64,000 bases of DNA from Adiantum capillus-veneris (Eukaryota > Streptophyta > Polypodiopsida > Polypodiales > Pteridaceae), in assembly GCA_014529385.2 (NCBI GenBank), contig CM043959.1, positions 48,611,928 through 48,675,927 of the forward strand, given 5' to 3'. The translations under genes and the position numbers were made by a program. Positions 56,164 through 64,000 of the stretch are shown piece after piece. Positions within the stretch are counted from its first letter, which is position 1. Every line of letters begins with the position of its first letter. Below the pieces are notes generated by a model. It saw nothing but the letters and a program-made list of their open reading frames with translations. It was not told the DNA's origin and did no database searches.

Positions 56164-57640
56164 GTGATTTTGAAACCTGAACAGCTTAAGCTAAACGCCA
56201 CCATGAGCCAAGCTCCTGAAGATTCTACTTTTCTTTCTAAGGTGAAGATGCAAATTGCCAAAGACCCACTTGCTCAGAATATTAGACAACAACTACAAGG
56301 ACAAGAGGTTAATGAGGACTTTCAAGAAATTGATGGACTAATTTACTATAAGGGTCTTCTCTATATTTAGCCAGGACCAACACGCTTGGAGGTACTTCAA
56401 CAACGGCATGATCTTCCATTAGCAGGGCATTTTGGGGTTAATAAGACAATTGAGTTTCTCTCCCGTGACTTTTGGTGGCCTCAAATGTGGAAGCTTGTCA
56501 AGGAGTATGTAGGCACTTGTGACACTTGCAATAGATCAAAGGCCCCTCGTCATCGTCCTCATGGGTTACTCCATCCCTTGCCCATTCCAACCAAACCATG
56601 GTCATGCATCTCCATGGATTTCATTGTAGAGCTACCCTTGTCAAGGATTTGACTCCATTTTAGTAGTCGTGGATCGGTTTACAGAAATGGCACACTTCAT
56701 TCCAACCACTAAAACTATCACCAGCGAAGGTCCGGCCAAACTCTTTCTACAACATATCTAATCGTTATCACGGATTATCGGATGACATAGTTTTTGATCA
56801 AGGCCCACAATTCATCTCTAGCTTTTGGAAAAGCTTATTCAAGCTACTCGGAGTACAAATCAACCTCTCCTCAACCAATCACCCACAAAATGATGGACAA
56901 ACAGAGAGAGTAAATCAAGTTTTGGAACAGTATCTCCACTATATCAATTATCACCAGGATAATTGGGTCGAGCTCCTACCGCTAGCAGAATTCTCCTATA
57001 ATAAGAGTTTTCATGTCTCCACCCATCACACTCCATTCTTTGCTAATTATGGTCAGCATCCCAAACAGGATATCCATAGACACTATCAAGTCAAGAATCC
57101 AACTGCTATTCATCTTACACAACAATTATCTACAATTCACAAAGAATTTACAATTCATATCAAAGAAGCTCAATCTAAGTATAAGGAAAGTGCAGATCTC
57201 CATCGCATGCAACATCCAAAATACAAAGAAGGGGATAAAGTGTGGCTCCTCCGACGTGATCTACGTTCATCTCGTCCCTGTCAGAAGCTTGATTATCGAA
57301 GGCTTGGCCCGTTTAAAATTATCCGTCAAGTCAATCCAGTCACCTATCGACTTTGATTGCCCTAATCCATGAAATTCCATCTTGTCTTTCATTTCTCAGT
57401 CCTAGAACCTTGTCACACATTTAAGATCCTACGAAGATCCCTACAACCACCTCCTCCGGTTGAGATTCAAGGACATGACAAATATGAGGTCGAGAAAGTC
57501 CTAGATTCTTGAGTTTCGCGGGGCAGGTTACAATAATTGGTGCATTGGAAAGGCTATGATGTTAGTGAACGAACATGGGAACCAACACACAATCTACAAC
57601 ATGCATCCCTCAAAGTCCAAGAGTTCCATCATAGCAGTCA
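56164..57640 (+). pseudogene. Chromovirus integrase and chromodomain
   Basis: HHCC finger (HDLPLAGHFGVNKT...CDTCNRSKAP, 56410-56545), the core with SMDFIVELP, FDQGPQFISS (about 56795-56825) and DGQTERVNQ (about 56890-56920) in shifted frames, giving D,D,E. The C-terminal GDKVWLLRRDLR is followed by a chromodomain at about 57470-57620 (YEVEKVLDS, then LVHWKGYDVSERTWEP), with two stops. The chromodomain is the mark of chromoviruses and directs insertion toward certain chromatin (established for the class). Confidence 0.9.
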
Positions 57641-57781
57641 TGTAATCCAAGTCTTGTATCTAGCTCTCTTAATAAAGTATTAAGTCTTATAATCAATATT
57701 AAGCTTATCATCAAGTCCAAGTTCTTGTACATTGTGAGTGCCTCCTCTTGCTCTCTTCTAGCTCTATACGCGCTCATAACA
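57641..57781 (+). repeat. Chromovirus 3' LTR remnant (141 bp)
   Basis: Matches the last part of the 5' LTR (about 48229-48369), from TCATGTAATCCAAG to GCTCATAACA. It is joined directly to the pol end without a purine tract, so most of the LTR was deleted. It carries an AATAAA signal near 57671. Confidence 0.85.
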
Positions 57782-60700
57782 TTTGTTGTCTCTCGACTCT
57801 TGAGAGTAGAGATCCAAGTGTGGGACCCGTGCCCATATAACGATCTGTCAAGAACCCCAAACTCTTTGCACATTGTATACACGATTTTAACACTAGGTTG
57901 GTAACCTAACAGGACATAAAAGTGTCCTTTCAAGGTTTTGAAAAAAACCTCCAAAACCATAGTAGATCCACTCATTTTGTAAAATCCTTTCATGAGGTTA
58001 TAGTTCAAGGCCTACTACACATGGAAAAAATAAGAAACTTGTAAAATTTCTCATCTTTTGGTCACACCAAGCCTCCAAAGTTGATGGACCAGTGCATTTT
58101 CATCAAAACAGTCATTTCTTACATTTTGTTGCATAAAAATAAGATTAGGGATTTTTGTAGGACTTGAGATAAATTCCCTAGTTAACTTCAATGGGTTGGT
58201 GATCAGAACATATGATTACTTCTCACTCACTATTTTTTGTTTTTCCAAAATAAATAGGTACAAAAAAGGTTGAATTTTTACCATTCTGCAGACCTATCAT
58301 CACAGTTTCTATAGCCACGCTCAATACAAATAATATATGCATGTTTTCTTAGTTCCCTATTGTTCTTTATGTTCATAAGGATCCATGGAGCATGTCAAAA
58401 GAATAATACATCTCTTACCAAGGGGAATCTTGGGGACAAAGATGAAGTGCTAAATACAGCAAACATGAAAAAACTGGGTTCAACATTATGAGTTGTAGAA
58501 TCCCATAGAAACTATTCAATATCTATCCAAATTTGATCCTTATGCTAGATATGGTTACTACCTACAAAATGCATGTAGTTGTCACAAGAAACTAACAATA
58601 TTGAAAAGGCTATACTTGATATACTAGAATGTTTCGTTTTCTTATATAATCGAAAAAATCAACCATCGTTGTGTACTATGAAAAATAGGGTATTAGGTGC
58701 CCCAGAACTCAAGGAATATTAGCTTTATGTTACAATATGCGACATAGAAAATAAAAAATGCATTTGGATATCATGAAATACACCAAAAAAATCATAGAAG
58801 AGCTAAAATTGGCTAAAAAACAGGATTTGACAATTTTTGTAATTTGGTCATAACTCACAACTTTAATATTTATTTCTCCCTAGAAGCATCATGACATATT
58901 GAGGACTACTAAAGATAGTTCTCTAGCATTATACACCTCACAAAAATGAATTCTAGAGTGGTAAAGTTGCAAAAAGTTGAAAAAAGCCAAAAACAACACC
59001 CGTTTTTCACACAGTTTTGGTTGTGAAATGTTGTGCAAGGACAAGGTTAAAGATGGAATTGATATTCAAAAAAATGTCGAGTTTTTTTCAGCTCACGAGA
59101 CAACTTTCTAGATAGATAGCACCTCAAAATACATTTTGAAACTCTTGACATAATTCAAGGAAAATGGTCACTTTTAACAGGACATAAAAGTGTCCCATTA
59201 CCAACCTAGTGTTAAGACATCGCTAACACACACATCATATAATGAAATCTTTCTTCTTCCCCCTTCAATAGCCGACCAGCTAGCATAAATGCTCTCAGAC
59301 AAGTTAATACTTGGAATTTTTGCCTGCTCCCATGGACTTTTATTAGCCTATCCACAAAATTGTAGTTAAGTAATTGAACATGGTGTTTCTTGGATCACAA
59401 AGAAATAAAATATAAAGTCACATTCTTGTTGATGTTTCCCCAATGCTCAATTCGTTGTTCCCACCATTTAAACCATCGTTGAAGCGCCTCTAAGTTCTCT
59501 TTTGGAACATGAATCAACCACCAATCTTTGGTATGCCTTGCGTTAATTGTAGCCTCTTCCAGTTGTTGAGAGTCTCCATGCTTCAACATTCCAATGTGCT
59601 CATTTTGCTTTGGTGCAGGCACAAATTTTCTTGTGTACTTTTGCAAGATCTGCTCCCAATGGAAAAGGCAAGAGTGCTCTCTACCTTCCATAATATTACG
59701 CGGGCCTCCATTGTACACTATCCTTATTGTCAACCAGTTTGCCCCTGCCTCATCTGACATGAGCCCTGCAAAATCAGGCGGTTCTTGCCCACAATGAGCC
59801 ATGGTAGCATTCAATCTTTCCCAAAACAATACTTGAGACTCGTCATCCTCCTCTTTTGCTTCACAAATTGCAATAACCTGCAATGCTCGCTATTCTGGAT
59901 AAATATGATGCAAATGTTAGGACAAACCTTTTGAAGGATAAATATTTCATATTTCCAATTAGAAACAAACTTACCCTGGATCATACACGGAACATGACAT
60001 TGTTTCCCATCCATCTATCCTATGTGTATGATTAAAGTGAACCCAAGCATTCCTCAAGTCACCTTGCCCAGTTCGTCTCATTCGGTTTACTAGGTCCACA
60101 CCTAATGCAGGACCTTTTGTAGACATCTTGAAAAGGTAACATTTTTCTCTTCCATTGCATTGTGTTGGGAATCTACTTCCATGGAAAAAGGGAAACATAC
60201 AATGTCGTTGCAACTGCAAAATAATGTCATATCCTTCACCCATCTGAATAGATTGCTTCGCCTTTTCTTTGGTTATTAGACCTTTAAATCTACATGCAAT
60301 ATCCATATTAATGTGAATGACATAACATACCAAAAAAGAAACATAAGACACATGAATCCATGCATACCCGTTGTTTTGCACTAGTGGCATCATCTCCTCT
60401 AGAAAACCAAGTAAATCTTGATCAGTTGTGACTTCTTTATCCTCTCTCGTTAAAGATTCAAACAACATTTGTTGAGCTACTAGCATTTGTATTTTTTGTG
60501 GTCCACCTTTCTCTATTTTAAAAACCATGGTAACCAAGTTCTGCACTTTTGCTATATTGGCTCTTAATGTGCCTGGTTGAACACTATGATCATGATTACC
60601 AATATGAAGTACCATTCGAGTCATACTCTCATCCAAAGGGAAAACATAATAGATCATAGACTTGTATACATCAATGCATGTCATGGTTTTTTTGGCAATA

Positions 60701-61085
60701 GTGACAGTAACTTTTTGATTTACCCTCACCGACGACGACAGGATATCCCTTGCTTACCTGCCTATCCAAGTGACCATGAAAACAGCTGTCATTGAACTTC
60801 TTCTCATTCATGTAAATGGACAAGAGAGGCGGTGACATTGTAGATTCCCAAGGCAATAACTTAGCCTCACTATACAAGCTATTGTCATATTTGTTTGGGA
60901 TGGGCGTGTCCAGAGATGACTATTGTGTTTTTGCTCCATCCCTTCCATTCTCTTCATTTTCCCAAAAGTTGCAGGAAACTCAAAACACAAACAACCATTA
61001 TAGGTGGTGGATAGTTCAGCTACGTGTAGAGGATTGCCACACATCTTTAACAGCTTCTTAAGTAGAGGTTCCCCTTCTCCATTTT
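57782..61085 (-). pseudogene. Transposase-like gene, minus strand, broken
   Basis: The minus strand from 61085: a Cys/His-rich start (CPFT, NDSCFHGHLDRQ; CHYCQK), then the 252-codon ORF 60729-59971 (MVLHIGNHDHSVQPG...), then 162 codons (59883-59395) with GLMSDEAGANWLTIRIVY, REHSCLFHWEQIL and a Trp-rich end (WFKWWEQRIEHWG). It resembles MULE-type DDE transposases: an Asp followed by a C-x2-H motif. I am not certain of the superfamily. Further pieces at 59220-59370 and 57782-57886 fit the same gene. It is interrupted by a DNA transposon and bounded on the left by the chromovirus. Confidence 0.5.
57891..59211. mobile_element. Non-autonomous DNA transposon, 1.32 kb
   Basis: Perfect 14-bp inverted termini CACTAGGTTGGTAA (57891-57904) and TTACCAACCTAGTG (59198-59211), flanked by TTAA on both sides (57887-57890 and 59212-59215). 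Just inside both ends is the 20-bp direct repeat AACAGGACATAAAAGTGTCC (57908-57927 and 59176-59195). There is no transposase. The CACTA start suggests a CACTA/CMC relative and the TTAA duplication suggests piggyBac-like targeting, so the superfamily is unresolved. Confidence 0.85.
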
Positions 61086-61109
61086 GTATCCAATGAACAA
61101 TTGACATAG

Positions 61110-62528
61110 ATGGCACTCCAGTCAGTCCAGAGGCAGAAGGGCTGAGAGGGAAGAACGCAAGGCCAGGAGTTCTTGGACCACACATGGGGATGAAGGAGCT
61201 AAAGGCAGTAAAGGTAGTCGCCATAGTAGAAAAGCCAGGGAGGAGACAAAAATTGAGACTAAAGAAGAAATTGACTAGGATGCAGACACAGACCATTACA
61301 AGAAATCTTCAAGAAGGAGTCAAGTTCCTAAGGTGAGAAGTGGCAGAAACGATGCTGATCGACATGATTACACCTCTTCATTGATTTTTTTTTTCCAATG
61401 TTCAAAGGGGGGAAGAAAGATGACACGAATGTTCATATCCAAGCCTTTGAACAGTATGCTGAGTTGAAGAATATTGATGAAGATGGTGACTCGGGGGAAT
61501 ACTTTCCTCAAACATTAAAAGAGGCAGCAAGAAAATGGTACTACCATTACCCAGCTTGCCAACTCAGATCATATAACAAACTACTCAAAGCTTTCCGACT
61601 GGAATATTCAGATAACAGAGGAGATGAGGATATCCTCTATGAACTAGATAAGATAAAGCAAAGGAAATTATCAGTCAGAAGCTATGTTGAGGAAATCAAG
61701 GAGCTGACTAGGCAGCTCTGCAGGAACCACCATCAGATAAGCAATTGCGAGCATGGTTTTTAAATGGTTTCCGCAGTAAGAAGCTTAGGGAATAGGAGGT
61801 GCCTGCACCAACAAAGAAATTTAATGATTTGGTGCAACGAGCCCTGAAGCTGGAGCAACATGCTAAGAAGGAGGTCCAGTAGTAGCAGTACTTCTACTGA
61901 GAATTATGATTCCAGTAAGACCTCCAGTAGTTCTGAAAGTAGCTCAGATGAGAAGAGCAAAGACAAGACTAAGAAGGGGTCTTGGTCTAGAAAGATTGAT
62001 GAGATGGCCCGGAAGATTGTTGAAATCAGCTAGACCAGACAACCAATAAGAAGAGTGGAAACTTGGTGTTCAAAGTGTAAATCCAAAGATCGTGTTTCCA
62101 ATGATTGTCCACAATGTACTTACCGCAAAGCGGCTTACGGCCATCTATGGAACAACTGTGGCATTCACATTCATCATTTCAAGAAGGGAAAAGATCTGTC
62201 TGTGGTGGCATTTACCAATTTTGAACCAGTAAGAGTGGAGACTACTAGTGTACCCCAAGAAGAGAAATCAGGTATCAGTGGTGCTGGTACAGGGCGTGGC
62301 AGGTACCAAGGGGGTACTGGCCGAGGCCGGGGCCGGGGTCGTGGTAATTTTCAGAGTCGAAGTCTGAATTTCTATACTTGTGGTAAGTATGGCTACTTCG
62401 CGGCTCAGTGTCCAAAAACACCTGTTATTATTGCGGCTACTGAGGCAAAGGCCCCAGAGCGAGTTCCTGTACGAGCAGTTTTACAGGTAGCAAAGGGGTG
62501 GTTATTGAGGAAATCTCAGATAACCTAG
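61110..62528 (+). pseudogene. Gypsy-5 gag
   Basis: Arg/Lys/Glu-rich N-terminus, a TAG at about 61275, then a capsid from 61398 (VHIQAFEQYAELKNI, FPQTLKEAARKWYYHY, FRLEYSDNRG, LSVRSYVEEIKELTRQL) ending in a stop at 61763. After further stops and shifts, a Cys-rich part reads CSKCKSKDRVSNDC, then a Gly/Arg repeat tract (GRGRGRGRG, 62290-62350) and a degenerate knuckle FYTCGKYGYFAAQC lacking the first Cys and the His. Confidence 0.82.
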
Positions 62529-63449
62529 CAAAACCAGTCAATCCTGAAAGTAGCAAATGGGCTCAGGAGAGGGAGGTGTGGAAAGCCAAGGGTAAAGAAA
62601 AGGTGGTTGATGAATGGCAGGAGCAGAGAGAATTGGCGGCCAGAATCACAAAGGATTTAGCCAAGAAGCTGCCAGGGGTCATTCAAAAGATACCAGTCCA
62701 ATCTTCTGAGAAAGCACAACCAGATCAGTCAAGGTTTGGAAAACCTGAGACCATGTTGGCTGCAGTTTAGAGACTGATGGAAGAGCTAGGAACTGATAAG
62801 GGAGCTGAAAAACACTAGAACAAAGGAGTGGTATAGTGAAAATACTACCAATTCTTCAAGTTCTGATAGCAATTCTGATCATGAGAGGGAGGGAATTCAT
62901 GTCAAGATTTGTGACAGAATTCAGAAACTCACGGTGGAGCTAGAGGAAATTAGAAAAACTTTGCTTGAAGCAGCAAATTTCATCAGACAATGAAGGAAGG
63001 CTGATGCGGAAGCCAGAACGGTTGACTTGGCTGCTGTCAAAGATGATGAAGTGCCGATGATCCAGGTAAATTATAAAGTTAGGAAACAGTGGGAGCCACT
63101 ATCTGGCGTCATACTGGATGGAGGAGCAGGAGTAAACATCCTGGGGGCACATCTTCAGCAAAGGATGGGAATTACAAATCTATAACCTGCACCTTTCAAA
63201 GTTCAAATGGCAGACCATCGAGTAGTGCAGGAAAATGGTATGATAGAGAGTATGCAGATGAGAGTGGGCAAGGAAAAGTTCAAAACTAGCTTCCTAGTAT
63301 TAGATGTGCAAGGCACGTCTTGGATGCTATTGGGGCGCCCATGGCCGCGAACGGCACAGGCTGATCACGACTATGCTAATCAGACTCTGACAATACAAGG
63401 TGCCAGTAGTACCAGAATTCAAATTCAGATGAACAACACTAGGAGCTAG
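62529..63449 (+). pseudogene. Gypsy-5 linker and protease
   Basis: A Lys/Glu-rich linker (62498-62770) is followed by stop-broken acidic sequence. The retropepsin starts near 63060 (QVNYKVRKQWEPLSG), with the active-site loop ILDGGAGVNILG at about 63112-63150 in one frame. The flap and SWMLLGRPWPR motif follow in the next frame (63207-63449). DGG replaces DSG, as in Gypsy-1. Confidence 0.8.
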
Positions 63450-64000
63450 AGAACAGAGCTGACACCCGAAGAGCTTTGCAAGAAGTATAAGGTGAAGAAA
63501 ATTGAGAGAATGTTGGGCAGCAATTAATATTTTTCCATTGATCGAGATATATCACAATGCAGTGTTATTGGACAAAGATCAGGCTGAAAAGCAAAAGAAG
63601 CAATTTCCAGACTAGTTCACTGAGCAGAACTTTGGAGAACGGCCAGTTCAGTTAACTGGAAGGCCAGAAGAACGAGTTGATTCAAGTGCACCAATGGATT
63701 CTGAACAAATACACTCTGAAGAAGTTACTGAAAATCAGAATAGCAGTTCAGAGCTCAAGGGACTGTCTTCGGATTACGTTGAGGAATCAACCAAGAGAGA
63801 AGGCGGAGGGCCTAACTGACTACTGTCAGATGATCAAGAAATAGAGGAATGGAACTTAGGTTCTGAGGAAAATCCCAGATTGATCAAAGTCAACAAACAT
63901 CTGAATCCTAAGATGAAAGAGAATGCCCGATATATGTTCCACCAGTACAAGGATGTGTTCGCATGGGAACATACTGATCTTAAAGGAGTAGATCCAAAGG
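63450..64000 (+). pseudogene. Gypsy-5 protease-RT linker and RT start
   Basis: Many stops in every frame. An acidic Ser/Glu-rich spacer is followed at about 63890-64000 by LNPKMKENARYMFHQYKDVF and AWEHTDLKGVDPK, the standard lead-in to Gypsy RT. The rest is beyond the window. Confidence 0.75.

Larger units (their letters stand above)
48185..57781 (+). mobile_element. Chromovirus copy II, body
   Basis: Right part of the 5' LTR (48185-48369, ending TCATAACA), gag, the family A insertion (49287-54048), zinc knuckle, protease, RT, RNase H, integrase, chromodomain and a 3' LTR remnant (57641-57781). The RT and RNase H wording ([41 protein letters not shown]) looks like fungal and Tcn1-type chromoviruses more than common seed-plant clades (from memory, not searched). 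Confidence 0.85.
61100..64000 (+). mobile_element. Gypsy-5: 5' half of another Gypsy element
   Basis: A charged gag N-terminus from about 61110, capsid, zinc knuckles, linker, protease and the start of RT (MFHQYKDVFAWEHTDLKGVD type, about 63925-63995) at the window edge. No LTR or PBS is visible to its left, where the transposase-like gene ends, so the 5' end is truncated or lies under older sequence. Confidence 0.85.

Overview
This is land-plant nuclear DNA made almost entirely of nested, mostly decayed LTR retrotransposons. I see no rRNA, tRNA or CRISPR, and no convincing intact host gene. The organism is inferred only: plant Ty1/Copia and Ty3/Gypsy lineages, an extra archaeal-type RNase H in some elements, degenerate PPR-like scraps and a chromovirus with a fungal flavour all suit a large, repeat-rich plant genome, perhaps a fern, lycophyte or other non-seed plant. 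Species cannot be read from this sequence.

Layout, left to right. 1-3021 is the 3' part of a Copia element (Copia-1) inserted in a Gypsy element (Gypsy-1, 3022-11287). Gypsy-1 ends in a 514-bp LTR and itself lies in the 3' LTR of a minus-strand Gypsy (Gypsy-2, 11288 to about 21060). A second Copia (Copia-2, 14135-19125, both LTRs, PBS and a near-perfect TSD) splits Gypsy-2. 21061-24985 holds low-information sequence, a coding-like tandem repeat, PPR-like scraps and a minus-strand Gypsy protease fragment. From 24986 comes a chromovirus LTR carrying an array of heat-shock elements, a minus-strand solo LTR (LTR-X) with perfect CTTAT target duplications, and chromovirus gag up to 27327.

27328-34555 is a fragment of minus-strand Gypsy pol between two roughly 2.8-2.9 kb direct repeats that contain 151-bp tandem arrays. 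34556-48184 is a large minus-strand Gypsy (Gypsy-3) with an unusual protein layout: two small ORFs before gag, an intact gag, protease-RT, RNase H, a duplicated integrase zinc finger, the integrase core, then a second retropepsin and a tail of spaced Trp motifs. Its 5' leader carries four copies of a 24-bp palindrome, and two more copies lie in the 2.8-kb repeats. Its 5' LTR is LTR-X and sits in the chromovirus at the same CTTAT site.

48185-57781 is the chromovirus body (gag, protease, RT, RNase H, integrase, chromodomain, 3' LTR remnant). It is split by an internally deleted Gypsy (family A, 49287-54048) related to Gypsy-2. 57782-61085 is a broken minus-strand transposase-like gene interrupted by a 1.3-kb DNA transposon with 14-bp inverted termini and TTAA duplications. 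61100-64000 is the start of another plus-strand Gypsy (gag, protease, beginning of RT).

The strongest leads are the palindrome family in the Gypsy-3 leader, the doubled protease and doubled integrase zinc finger of Gypsy-3, the heat-shock-element array in the chromovirus promoter, and the chromovirus/LTR-X junction that appears twice.
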